Under the pieces are notes generated by a model. The model did no database searches and was not told where the DNA came from. It saw only the letters and a list, made by a program, of their open reading frames with translations. From Pseudomonadales bacterium (GTDB taxonomy: Bacteria > Pseudomonadota > Gammaproteobacteria > Pseudomonadales > Azotimanducaceae), in NCBI GenBank assembly GCA_019634925.1, contig JAHCAL010000004.1:349651-413650 (forward strand): DNA of 64,000 bases, given 5' to 3'. The position numbers and the translations under genes are program-made. Positions 22,525 through 31,306 of this stretch are shown here, piece after piece (the first letter of the stretch is position 1; every line of letters begins with the position of its first letter).

Positions 22525-23082
22525 TCAGGGCGCCTGGAAACGGATGAAGTGCTCGCGGTAGTAGCGCAGCTCCTCGATCGATTCGCGCACGTCCGCGAGC
22601 GCCGTGTGGGCGTTCCGCTTGGTATAACCGGGCACGAGGTCGGGCCGCCAGCGCTGCACGAGTTCCTTGACGCTGCTGACGTCGATCATGCGGTAGTGCA
22701 GGTAACCTTCGAGTGTCGGCATGTAGCGCGCCAGAAAGCGCCGGTCCTGCCAGATGGTGTTGCCGCACAGTGGCGAACGTTTCTTCTCGACATGACGCTC
22801 GAGGAATCCGAGCATCGTCGCCTCCGCCTCGCGCTCCGAGACGCCCTCGGCGCGGATCCGGTCGAGCAGCCCCGATGCGCCGTGCTGCCGCTTGTTCCAG
22901 TCGTCCATGGCTTCGAGCAGCGCCTCGGACTGGCGCACCACGATCACCGGCCCTTCGGCGATGACGTTGAGATCGCTGTCGGTGATGATTGCCGCCATTT
23001 CGATGATGCGTTCCCGTTCCGGGTCGAGCCCGGTCATCTCCATGTCCAGCCAGACCAGATCTGCCGCCACCGAACCTCCCAT
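22525..23082 (-). CDS. orn: Oligoribonuclease
   Basis: DEDDh 3'-5' exonuclease that degrades RNA dinucleotides, including pGpG from c-di-GMP turnover. About 185 residues. I choose the second in-frame ATG (MGGSVAADLVWL), preceded by AAGGACG; an ATG 24 bases upstream has no ribosome site. Metal ligands sit in WLDMEMTGLD and the catalytic His/Asp in HTALADVRESI. Divergent from rhdA. A FimX-like c-di-GMP receptor lies nearby. Confidence 0.95.
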   Translation of the reverse strand: MGGSVAADLVWLDMEMTGLDPERERIIEMAAIITDSDLNVIAEGPVIVVRQSEALLEAMDDWNKRQHGASGLLDRIRAEGVSEREAEATMLGFLERHVEKKRSPLCGNTIWQDRRFLARYMPTLEGYLHYRMIDVSSVKELVQRWRPDLVPGYTKRNAHTALADVRESIEELRYYREHFIRFQAP

Positions 23083-23148
23083 CGCCACGTCCTTGTACCG
23101 CACCATCCGTTACTATAGCCCGCACGACGGGCGGCCCAGGAATACAAC

Positions 23149-24009
23149 TTGAACGAACAGCCTCCAGGCGCACAGCGCGGTGGTCCCATCGCGACGGATC
23201 GGCTTCTCGAGCCCGGGCAATTTGCCGCACTGCGCACCGAAGCGGCGGGCAAGGACCTGCTGCTCGTGCACGTCGCGAGCGCCGCGGCCTTCCAGGCCGC
23301 CCACATCGCGGGCGCCGTGCTCGTCGAGCCGGGCGAACTCGTCTCCGGTACACCCCCTGCGCCGGGCCGCCTGCCCGACCGGGCGCGCCTGGAGGCCCTG
23401 CTCGCGCGCATCGGCTACCGGGCCGACCGAACCGTGGTCGCGTACGACGACGAGGGTGGCGGCTGGGCCGGGCGCCTGATCTGGACACTCGACGTGATCG
23501 GTCACGGCGACTGGGCGTACCTGGACGGCGGCATTCACGCATGGGTCGCAGCCGGGCTGCCCGTCGCAACCGGGCCGGAACCGGCACCGCAACCGACCCG
23601 GGTCAGCGTGACCATCGACCCCGGACCGATCGCGGAGATACCCGATGTGCTGGCGGCCATCGGGGATCCCACGAGCGTGATCTGGGACGCGCGCTCACCG
23701 GCCGAGTACCTCGGCCTGCGCAGTGGGTCGCGCCGCGCCGGACACATACCGGGTGCCGTCAACCTCGACTGGCTCGCCCTCATGGACCCGGCACGTCAGT
23801 TGCGGCTCATCGCGGACCTGCCGGCGGTTCTCGCCGCGCGCGGGATCACACCAGATAAGCAAGTCATCACTCACTGCCAGACGCACCATCGATCGGGACT
23901 GACTTACCTGGTCGCCCGCCTGCTCGGATTTCCGCGGGTGCGCGCCTACCATGGCTCGTGGTCGGAGTGGGGCAATCGCGACGACACCCCGGTGGAGACC
24001 GGCGCATGA
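23149..24009 (+). CDS. rhdA: Thiosulfate sulfurtransferase (RhdA-type rhodanese)
   Basis: Two-domain rhodanese, 286 residues, from a TTG seven bases after AGGAA. The N-terminal domain is structural; the C-terminal domain has the catalytic Cys243 in the loop CQTHHR, the distinctive RhdA active site described in Azotobacter and Pseudomonas. It transfers sulfane sulfur to cyanide or other acceptors. Stop overlaps the psd start (ATGA). A TACTAT box at 23111-23116 is a possible promoter. In E. coli the rsgA gene separates orn and psd here; no rsgA is seen. Confidence 0.92.
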   Translation: MNEQPPGAQRGGPIATDRLLEPGQFAALRTEAAGKDLLLVHVASAAAFQAAHIAGAVLVEPGELVSGTPPAPGRLPDRARLEALLARIGYRADRTVVAYDDEGGGWAGRLIWTLDVIGHGDWAYLDGGIHAWVAAGLPVATGPEPAPQPTRVSVTIDPGPIAEIPDVLAAIGDPTSVIWDARSPAEYLGLRSGSRRAGHIPGAVNLDWLALMDPARQLRLIADLPAVLAARGITPDKQVITHCQTHHRSGLTYLVARLLGFPRVRAYHGSWSEWGNRDDTPVETGA

Positions 24010-24833
24010 GCGGCTGGTTCGCCGCCCTGCAGCGTGCGCTGCCACAGCACGCCCTCTCGCGCTTCGTCGGGACCCTGGCGCAAAGCCACCGGCCCTGGAT
24101 CAGCCGGCCGTTCATTCATGCCTTCGCGCGCGCCTACGGCATCGACCTGGCCGAAGCCGCCTGCACCGACCTCGACGGTTACGCCAGCTTCAACGCATTC
24201 TTCACCCGTGCGCTCAAGCCCGGTGCGCGCCCGCTGGACCCCGACCCGAACGCCATTCTCTGCCCGGCGGACGGCGTCGTGAGCCAGTGCGGACCGATCA
24301 GCGGGGACCGTCTGCTGCAGGCGAAAGGCACCCACTACAGCCTGCGATCCCTCCTCGGACGATCCGCGCCGGAATACGTCGACGGCACTTTCGCGACCGT
24401 CTACCTCGCGCCGCGCGACTACCACCGCGTGCACCTGCCCGTGGCCGGACGGCTCCTCCGCACCACGGCCATCCCCGGCGAACTCTTCTCGGTCAATGCT
24501 CGCACCGAGGCCTCGATCGCGGACCTCTTCTGCCGCAACGAGCGCCTGGTGTGCGAATTCGCCACTGCGCATGGCCCCATGGCGGTGGTGCTGGTCGGCG
24601 CCATGATCGTCGCGAGCATCGAGACCGTCTGGGGCGGGCCGCCGTCACCCTACCGGCAGACGCAGGTAGATTCCTGGAACCAGACGTTCGGCCGCGGTGC
24701 CGAGATCGGCCGGTTCCTGCTCGGTTCCACGGTGATCGTGTGCCTGCCGCCGGGCGCGATGCGCATCGATCACGGCATCCGGCCGGGGCGCAGCGTACGG
24801 ATGGGTGAACGGATCGGTAGCATCGCGACCTGA
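24006..24833 (+). CDS. psd: Phosphatidylserine decarboxylase proenzyme
   Basis: Makes phosphatidylethanolamine in the inner membrane. 275 residues. The pyruvoyl cofactor forms by self-cleavage at LGST, between Gly240 and Ser241, releasing a short alpha chain of about 35 residues. The conserved RDYHRVHLP and FFTRALKPGARP are present. ATG overlaps the rhdA stop by 4 bases, so the two are translated together. Convergent with epmA. Confidence 0.96.
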   Translation: MSGWFAALQRALPQHALSRFVGTLAQSHRPWISRPFIHAFARAYGIDLAEAACTDLDGYASFNAFFTRALKPGARPLDPDPNAILCPADGVVSQCGPISGDRLLQAKGTHYSLRSLLGRSAPEYVDGTFATVYLAPRDYHRVHLPVAGRLLRTTAIPGELFSVNARTEASIADLFCRNERLVCEFATAHGPMAVVLVGAMIVASIETVWGGPPSPYRQTQVDSWNQTFGRGAEIGRFLLGSTVIVCLPPGAMRIDHGIRPGRSVRMGERIGSIAT

Positions 24834-24853
24834 ACGACGCGGCGCCGCCAGGT

Positions 24854-25750
24854 TCAGGCCCGGTCGATCGGAAACGGGATGACCGCGCGGATGTCGCGAA
24901 CGCCGAGCTTCAGCATCAGCAGCCGATCGAAGCCGAGCGCGACCCCCGCGCACGCCGGCAACCCGTGATCCAGCGCGGCCAGCAGGCGTGCGTCGGGCGC
25001 CGGCACGTGCTGGCCGGCCGTACGCCTTGCTGCCCGGTCGGTCTCGAAGCGTCGGCGCTGCTCGGCCGCATCGGTGAGCTCGTGATACCCGTTCGCGATC
25101 TCGAGACCGTCGATGACCAGTTCGAAGCGCGCGGCGACCGTCGGATCGTCGGCACGCAGACGCGCGAGGGCAGCCTGGTCGGCAGGATAGTCGATCACGA
25201 ACCAGCGCCCCGGCGGCAATGCGTCGAGCCCGAGCGAGAACCTCAGGTCGAGCAGTTCACGCGCGGTCAACGCGGCCCGGTCGTGCACGTCGGGCAGAAC
25301 CGGCGCCCGGGCCACCACGTCGGCGTAGCGGATCAACCGATGCGGCGCCGGACCCAGCACCGCGGCCACCAGCGCGGCGACCTCGTCGATCAGGCGCAGA
25401 TCGTCCCAGCCGAGCCGGTACCACTCGAGCATGGTGAACTCGGGATTGTGCCGACGGCCGGCCTCCCCGGCGCGGAATACCGGTCCCAGCTGATAGATCG
25501 AAGGCGCACCGGCCGCGAGCAGGCGCTTCATCTGGTACTCGGGAGACGTCTGCAGGTAGCCGAGGCCCGGTACGGCGATCGATTCGACCGCCGGCTCGGT
25601 CACCGTCGCCGTCCCGATCACGCCGGTCTGGACTTCCAGCACGCCCCGCTCGCGAAAGAACGCCCGCACCGCAGCGAGCGTGTCCGCGCGCGCCACGAGG
25701 GCGTCGAGGCTGCAGGTCGGCGCCCAGTCGACTGCCGGCTCGCGGGTCAT
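24854..25750 (-). CDS. epmA: EF-P lysine ligase EpmA
   Basis: Class II lysyl-tRNA-synthetase paralogue without an anticodon domain, 298 residues. It attaches (R)-beta-lysine, or lysine, to EF-P. Motif 2 region FRAGEAGRRHNPEFTMLEWY and motif 3 GVALGFDRLLML are intact. It lies 44 bases downstream of efp on the same strand, so enzyme and substrate are probably co-transcribed. EpmB, which makes beta-lysine, is not in this window. Confidence 0.95.
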   Translation of the reverse strand: MTREPAVDWAPTCSLDALVARADTLAAVRAFFRERGVLEVQTGVIGTATVTEPAVESIAVPGLGYLQTSPEYQMKRLLAAGAPSIYQLGPVFRAGEAGRRHNPEFTMLEWYRLGWDDLRLIDEVAALVAAVLGPAPHRLIRYADVVARAPVLPDVHDRAALTARELLDLRFSLGLDALPPGRWFVIDYPADQAALARLRADDPTVAARFELVIDGLEIANGYHELTDAAEQRRRFETDRAARRTAGQHVPAPDARLLAALDHGLPACAGVALGFDRLLMLKLGVRDIRAVIPFPIDRA

Positions 25751-25794
25751 GCTACGTCCCGATCGCCCGGACGGCGCGGACGCCTGCCGCGGCG

Positions 25795-26370
25795 TCAGTC
25801 GCCCTTGGCGCGGCTGACGTATTCACCGGTTCGGGTGTCCACCCGCAACTTGTCACCGGTCTCGATGAACAGGGGCACCTTCACCACTGCACCGGTCGAC
25901 AGGGTTGCGGGCTTGGTGCCGCCCTGGGCGGTGTCGCCGCGAATGCCCGGGTCGGTCTCGACGACCTCGAGCTCCAGGAAGTTCGGCGGCCAGACCGCGA
26001 TCGGCGCGTCGTTCCAGAGCGTGACCTGGTAGGTCTCCTGCTCTTTCAGCCACTGGCGCGCATCGGCGACGGCGGAGGCCGGCGCCACCAGCTGTTCGTA
26101 GCTGCCGTCGACCTTCATGAAGTGCCAGAACTCGCCGTCCTCGTAGAGGTACTCCATGTCGAGATCCATGACGTCGGCGGCTTCGAGAGACTCGCCGGAC
26201 TTGAAGGTCCGCTCCCATACCCGGCCGGTCTTCAGGTTGCGCAACCGCACGCGGTTGAATGCCTGACCCTTGCCGGGCTTGACGTATTCGTTCTCGAGGA
26301 TCGCGCAGGGCTCCCCTTCGAGCAGGACCTTCATGCCCGCCTTGAATTCATTGGTGGAATAGCTTGCCAT
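25795..26370 (-). CDS. efp: Elongation factor P
   Basis: 191-residue translation factor that relieves stalls at polyproline. Three beta-barrel domains; the modified Lys is in VKPGKGQAF (Lys34), matching EpmA-type modification rather than the Arg32 rhamnosylation of Pseudomonas EF-P. The ATG giving [13 protein letters not shown] is the standard start. In P. aeruginosa efp is not at this position. Confidence 0.96.
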   Translation of the reverse strand: MASYSTNEFKAGMKVLLEGEPCAILENEYVKPGKGQAFNRVRLRNLKTGRVWERTFKSGESLEAADVMDLDMEYLYEDGEFWHFMKVDGSYEQLVAPASAVADARQWLKEQETYQVTLWNDAPIAVWPPNFLELEVVETDPGIRGDTAQGGTKPATLSTGAVVKVPLFIETGDKLRVDTRTGEYVSRAKGD

Positions 26371-26522
26371 GTCGCGTTCCCGGACCTCTCGGTGGGCGCG
26401 CATCATACCCGCGTTGCCGGTAAAGCGCAGCCGGCCGGGGCGCCCCGCAAACGTCGGGCACGCGGCTCGCCGACGCGTACGGCGGGCACGCCGGCGCACC
26501 GGTCCGCGGCAGACCGCACCTC

Positions 26523-26553
26523 GCATTTGTTAACCGGTTCACACCGCAAATGC
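26523..26553. repeat. Nested palindrome between efp and the FimX-like gene
   Basis: GCATTTG (26523-26529) and CAAATGC (26547-26553) form a perfect 7-base inverted repeat; inside it lies the palindrome AACCGGTT (26532-26539). No T-run follows, so it is not a typical terminator. It lies in the 285-base divergent region and could be a regulator site. The regulator is unknown. Confidence 0.4.
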
Positions 26554-26655
26554 CGGCTGGTTACTTGGCTCCTCCGGCACCGGACCGGAGAATCCACCCA
26601 CGATAACAGGCGCGCGGCACCTGCCGAATGCCATGACGGGTATGGATACGCTGTC

Positions 26656-28797
26656 GTGAAGAAGGACTTGCCCAGGGAAAACGGGGCCTCGAAGCCCGTC
26701 AGACTGATCGTAGCCGAGGCGTCCGAGCAGGCCGTCCGGCATTTCGACTCGGTGCTGCGCGACGCCGGCATCGCCACCCGCATGCAGCTGGTGGACCTGT
26801 CGCTCGCGGCAGAGTCGCTCGACGACGCCGACCTCATGCTCTGCAACGCGGCATTGCCGCAGCTCGATCGCATCCTGCCGCAACTGCGGCGCAACGCCCC
26901 GGACGTCCCGATCATCCTGGTCGACCATCGACCGCAGGGAATGAAGGTCGCCGAAGGCGCCCGCCTCGGTGCAGTGGACGTGGTGCCGGGCGACGATCCC
27001 GAACACCTCGTGCTGGTGTTCCGGCGCGAGCTCGAACACGTCTGCCGGACACGCAGCGTGGTGGAGCTGCGCGACGCGCTGCGCGAGGCGGAACAGCGTT
27101 GCGAGCTCCTGCTGCAGACCACGCAGGCCGCCATCGCCTACGTCCACGAAGGCATGCACATCCATGCCAACGACGCCTACCTCGGACTGTTCGGCTTCGC
27201 CGACGCGGACGAAGTGCTCGGACTCCCGCTCATCGACCTCATGACCGGCAAGAGCGTCGACTGCCTCAAGGCCGAACTGAAACGGTTCCGGCGCTCGCCC
27301 GACGCGGAAGAGCAGGAGCTGCCGTTCACCGGCCGCGCGCGCAACGGCGCCGAGGTGCGTGGGCAGCTGACCCTGTCGGCGGCGCAGTACGAAGGCGAAC
27401 ACTGCATCCAGGTGACCGTGCGTGCGGCGGCCGCACCACCGGCCGAGTGTCGACCCGAGACCGCGGGTCCGGCCACGGCGCCGGGCCGCGCGGAAACCCA
27501 CGCGAACGGCGCCACGGGATCGCAGGATTCCGACCATGCGGATGCACTCAGCCACTTCCTCGCCGAGGCTGCCGCGCATCTGCAGGGCCTCGGGCCGTGG
27601 CGCGCGCTGCTCGTCGTGCAGATCGACCAGTTCGACAAACTGCAGGCCGAACGCGGGCTGCGCAACGGCAAGCGGATCGCGGCCGCGATCCGTGCGGCGC
27701 TGACCGAGGCACTGCCGGAGGCGCCGGTCGTGGCGCTCGCCGCGCACCGGTTCGCCATGGCCGCAGGCGGCGACACGCGCAGCGCCGTTATGAAGCTGGC
27801 CCAGGGTCTCGTGGAGTCGATCGCCGCACACAGACTCACGATCGACGACCAGCGTCTGACGACCACGATCAGCATCGGCGGCGCGATCGTCGAAGGCGCC
27901 GACGGTGCCGTCGAGCCGGGGCGCCTCGAAACGGCGCTCGACGGCGCGTACGCGGCCGCGCTGCGCGTCGCCGAAGGCGGCGGCAACGGCGCCGAACTGC
28001 AGGGCGGCGCACTCTCGGCCGGTGAAGCGGACAGTGCGACCGGCCGGCTCCTGGCCGCGATCAACGAAGCGATCGAGAACGAGTCGTTCGTGCTCCAGTT
28101 CCAGCCGATCATCAGCCTGCGCGGCGACGCGAGCGAACACTACGAAGTGTTCCTGCGCATGGTCGACGACAGCGGGGCGGAGATCCGCCCGCAGGGCTTC
28201 CTCGGCACCGCGATCGAACACGGCGTCGCCGGCAAGATCGACCGCTGGGTGATCCTGCGCGCGATCAAGCTGCTCATGGCACACCGCGCCGAAGGACACG
28301 ACACGCGCCTGACCATCAACGTCACGGCGAACAGCATGACCGACCCGGACTTTCCCAACTGGCTCGGCGTGGCGCTCAAGGCGGCGCGGCTGCCGAGCGA
28401 CGCGGTCATCTTCCAGGTCACCGAGCCCGACGTGACCGCCATGGTCCGCCAGGCGCAGGTATTCGTGCAGGCGCTGCGCGCCATGCACTGTCAGACCTCC
28501 CTTTCGCGGTTCGGTACGAGCGAGGAATCGCTCGAGCGCCTGCGGCTGCTGCCGGTGGACTACGTGAAGCTCGACGGCAGCCTGATCCACGCGATCGGCG
28601 CCGATCCCGCCAACCGGGAGCCGGTGGTCAAGATGCTGAATGAGCTTCAGTCCCACGGCAAACTCAGCATCGTACCGATGGTAGAGACGGCGGGGATCCT
28701 CTCGACCCTCTGGCAGGCCGGGGCGAACTTCGTGCAGGGCAACTACCTGCAGGAACCCACCGCGGAGATGAATTTCGACTTCAGCACCGCGGACTGA
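26656..28797 (+). CDS. fimX: FimX-like REC-PAS-GGDEF-EAL protein, catalytically degenerate c-di-GMP receptor
   Basis: 713-residue protein from a GTG start (VKKDLPREN); the ribosome site is weak and no ATG is close. Domains: receiver-like about 12-130 (the phospho-Asp position reads ADLMLCN, so none), PAS about 145-260, Ala/Pro linker, GGDEF-like about 300-450 where the signature reads AHRFAM, and EAL-like about 455-705 where EAL reads EVF and the DDFG motif reads SRFG. It therefore lacks diguanylate cyclase and probably phosphodiesterase chemistry, as in FimX, which binds c-di-GMP in its EAL domain and controls type IV pili. The psd-fimX-serB order of P. aeruginosa supports the call. No pilus gene is in the window. 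Confidence 0.82.
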   Translation: MKKDLPRENGASKPVRLIVAEASEQAVRHFDSVLRDAGIATRMQLVDLSLAAESLDDADLMLCNAALPQLDRILPQLRRNAPDVPIILVDHRPQGMKVAEGARLGAVDVVPGDDPEHLVLVFRRELEHVCRTRSVVELRDALREAEQRCELLLQTTQAAIAYVHEGMHIHANDAYLGLFGFADADEVLGLPLIDLMTGKSVDCLKAELKRFRRSPDAEEQELPFTGRARNGAEVRGQLTLSAAQYEGEHCIQVTVRAAAAPPAECRPETAGPATAPGRAETHANGATGSQDSDHADALSHFLAEAAAHLQGLGPWRALLVVQIDQFDKLQAERGLRNGKRIAAAIRAALTEALPEAPVVALAAHRFAMAAGGDTRSAVMKLAQGLVESIAAHRLTIDDQRLTTTISIGGAIVEGADGAVEPGRLETALDGAYAAALRVAEGGGNGAELQGGALSAGEADSATGRLLAAINEAIENESFVLQFQPIISLRGDASEHYEVFLRMVDDSGAEIRPQGFLGTAIEHGVAGKIDRWVILRAIKLLMAHRAEGHDTRLTINVTANSMTDPDFPNWLGVALKAARLPSDAVIFQVTEPDVTAMVRQAQVFVQALRAMHCQTSLSRFGTSEESLERLRLLPVDYVKLDGSLIHAIGADPANREPVVKMLNELQSHGKLSIVPMVETAGILSTLWQAGANFVQGNYLQEPTAEMNFDFSTAD

Positions 28798-28804
28798 TGG
28801 CCAC

Positions 28805-30034
28805 TCAAGCGGTCAACGCGGTCTCGATGTCCCGGTCGCTGAACCCGAGCAGGTACAGCACGCTGTCGAGGCCGAAATTCGAGATCGCGTGACTCGCGGT
28901 TTCCTTCACCACGGGCTTCGCATGATAGGCAACGCCGAGGCCGGCCGTGCTCAGCATCGGCAGGTCGTTGGCGCCGTCGCCGATGGCGATGGTCTGCTGG
29001 CGCGCAATGCCTTCCCGCGCGGCGATCTCCTGGAGCAGCTCGGCTTTCCGGTCGGCGTCAACGATCGCACCGTCGACCTCGCCGGTCATCACGCCGTCGC
29101 GGATGACCAGGCGGTTCGCGAACACATAGTCGATGCCGAGTTCGCGCTGCAGGTGCTCGCCCACGTACTGGAACCCGCCGGAGATGATCGCCGTCTTGTA
29201 GCCGAAGTGCTTGAGGACCTGGATGAGCCGATGCGCACCCTCGTTCAGCGCGACACTGCGGGCCACCTGCTCGAGGGCTGATTCGCGCAGTCCCGCGAGC
29301 AGTCGTGCGCGGCGCCGGAAGCTCTCCTGGAAGCCGATCTCGCCGCGCATCGCCTGGTCCGTGATGCCGGCCACCCGCTCGCCCACCCCGTGCAGCCGGG
29401 CGAGCTCGTCGATGATTTCCGCGTTGATCAGCGTGGAGTCCATGTCGAACGCCACCAGTCGGCGGTTGCGCCGGTAGACCGAGTCCTCCTGCACGCTGAA
29501 GTCGAATACCAGCCGGTCGGCAGCCGCGAGCAGGTCGGCCTTGAGCGCCTTGGGATCGGCCAGGTGGCCGCGCAGGCTCATCTCGATGCTGGTGCGCGCG
29601 TGTCCGTCGGCGCTGGTGAGCGGAATGCGCCCGGACAGCCTGCGGATCGAATCGATGTTGAGGCCGTGGCCGTGGATCAACCCGGTCACGGCCGCGAGCT
29701 GGGCGCCGGTGATCCCGGCCGCCAGCAGCGTCACGATGTAGCGCGGCTTGCCCTGACTGCCCACCCACTCGGTGTAGTCCCCGGCGGAGATCGGCGTGGT
29801 ACGCAGGGTGACGCCGAGCAGCGCCGCCCGCGACTGCAGCTCGCGGATCACCGCATCGGTCGCATCGCGCCCGGCGATCTGGACAAGCATGCCAACGTTC
29901 AGCTCGTCGTGGATGACGGCCTGGCCGATATCGAGGACCCGCACTTGATATTGCGCCAAGCTGGATGTCAACATGGCCATGAGGCCAGGCTGGTCCGCAC
30001 CCGATATGTTCAGCAGGACTATCTCGCTGGCCAA
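28805..30034 (-). CDS. serB: Phosphoserine phosphatase SerB
   Basis: Last step of serine synthesis. 409 residues, TTG start. Two ACT-like regulatory domains at the N-terminus (LNISGADQPGLMAML) precede a HAD phosphatase with nucleophile motif FDMDSTLINAE, FRRRARLL and GDGANDLPML. The doubled ACT part is larger than in E. coli SerB and similar to Pseudomonas. Converges on the FimX-like gene with 7 bases between stops; divergent from smp. Confidence 0.96.
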   Translation of the reverse strand: MASEIVLLNISGADQPGLMAMLTSSLAQYQVRVLDIGQAVIHDELNVGMLVQIAGRDATDAVIRELQSRAALLGVTLRTTPISAGDYTEWVGSQGKPRYIVTLLAAGITGAQLAAVTGLIHGHGLNIDSIRRLSGRIPLTSADGHARTSIEMSLRGHLADPKALKADLLAAADRLVFDFSVQEDSVYRRNRRLVAFDMDSTLINAEIIDELARLHGVGERVAGITDQAMRGEIGFQESFRRRARLLAGLRESALEQVARSVALNEGAHRLIQVLKHFGYKTAIISGGFQYVGEHLQRELGIDYVFANRLVIRDGVMTGEVDGAIVDADRKAELLQEIAAREGIARQQTIAIGDGANDLPMLSTAGLGVAYHAKPVVKETASHAISNFGLDSVLYLLGFSDRDIETALTA

Positions 30035-30085
30035 TTACTACCGCCTCGTCGCCATCATTGCCCCGTCGCCCGGAGTCCGGACCGC

Positions 30086-31306
30086 GTGAAGCTAGCGCCT
30101 TGGTCAGAAGCCGTCAAACCGGACCCAGGCGTGCTGTGGCCGGCGCTGTGCGCCGCATTCGTAACCGCACTGGGACTGCTGTTCGCCTGGACGCAGCTCG
30201 ATCCGCGCACCGAGCAGATGGAACGGTTCGGCGCGACCACCGCGACGGCACTCGCCGAGCTCTGCATGGAGCCGCTGCTGAAGCAGGATCGCCTGCACCT
30301 CGGAGTCATCGGCAATCGCCTGACCGAGCTCGACGCGATCGCCGCCGTCGCGACCTACACGGTCGACCAGCAGCTGCTCACCCTGTCCGGCACGATGACC
30401 GGCCCGCAGTACGCCGCTTCGATCACCATCGACGGCACGGTCGTGGGTCATGTCCGCGTGGCACTCGACCCGGCGGCATTCGCCGGCGGCATCACCGCGC
30501 CCGACCAGCGTCTCGCGGCGACGGCCGCGACGCTCGGCATCAGCGTCGGCGCAGGCTTCCTCGCGGCACTCGGCGCGGCGCTGCTGCGCGCCTGGCGCAC
30601 CGGCGCGCTGGTCGTCGACACACCCGCCCTCAGGCAACGCCTGCGCCGCCGCCTGCAGCCCGAACCGCCGCCGGAAGAGCTCCCGACGGCGCCCGAGGCG
30701 CCCCCCGAACCACCCGAACCGATCCGGCACTACCTGCTCGGCATCAACCTGTACAACCAGCTGAGCCTGAAGGGCGTCGAGCGCGAGTTCGAACTCTCGC
30801 TCTGCACCGAGCTCGCGGAGACGGTCGCGATCGCCTACCAGGGCCAGGTGGTGAGCCTGCCGGGGCTCGGCGCGCTGATCGACTTCGATCACACCGACTC
30901 GGATGCGCGTGCGTTCGACGTCGCGTGCGCCGGCTTCGCCCTGGCCCGGCTGCTGCGCGACGAAGCGCCGTTCGGGATCTACCGGCTGGGTCTGCACCTG
31001 GTCACGCGGCCCGGCGACGAGCCGCTGCCGCTCGACCATCCGGCGGTCGCGGACGTGGCGCTGCTCTCCGCGCTCGCGCGCGACAATACCCTGGTGCTGA
31101 GCGAGACCATGTGTACGGCGTTGGCCGGCACCGAGCGTCTCACCCTGCGCCCGATGCAGAATGTGCTGCTCGACGAGCTGCGCACCAGCGGGCCCGGCTG
31201 CCAGCTGCTCACCGACCTCGCGGCCGCGGACAAGACCCGCCTGCTCCAGCAGGTGGAGCAGTTCAAGAATCAGCGCGACTCGATGGCGAGCGAGTCGACC
31301 TTCTGA
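30086..31306 (+). CDS. smp: Smp/YtjB (AhpA) family membrane protein
   Basis: Inner-membrane protein of about 406 residues, GTG start ([10 protein letters not shown]). Membrane segment 1 is about residues 16-34, followed by a periplasmic region of about 110 residues, membrane segment 2 ([18 protein letters not shown]), a Pro/Glu-rich linker ([20 protein letters not shown]) and a cytoplasmic domain. A gene of this family is divergent from serB in E. coli and Pseudomonas; its molecular function is not known. Its last 37 bases overlap the end of parC. Confidence 0.75.
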   Translation: MKLAPWSEAVKPDPGVLWPALCAAFVTALGLLFAWTQLDPRTEQMERFGATTATALAELCMEPLLKQDRLHLGVIGNRLTELDAIAAVATYTVDQQLLTLSGTMTGPQYAASITIDGTVVGHVRVALDPAAFAGGITAPDQRLAATAATLGISVGAGFLAALGAALLRAWRTGALVVDTPALRQRLRRRLQPEPPPEELPTAPEAPPEPPEPIRHYLLGINLYNQLSLKGVEREFELSLCTELAETVAIAYQGQVVSLPGLGALIDFDHTDSDARAFDVACAGFALARLLRDEAPFGIYRLGLHLVTRPGDEPLPLDHPAVADVALLSALARDNTLVLSETMCTALAGTERLTLRPMQNVLLDELRTSGPGCQLLTDLAAADKTRLLQQVEQFKNQRDSMASESTF

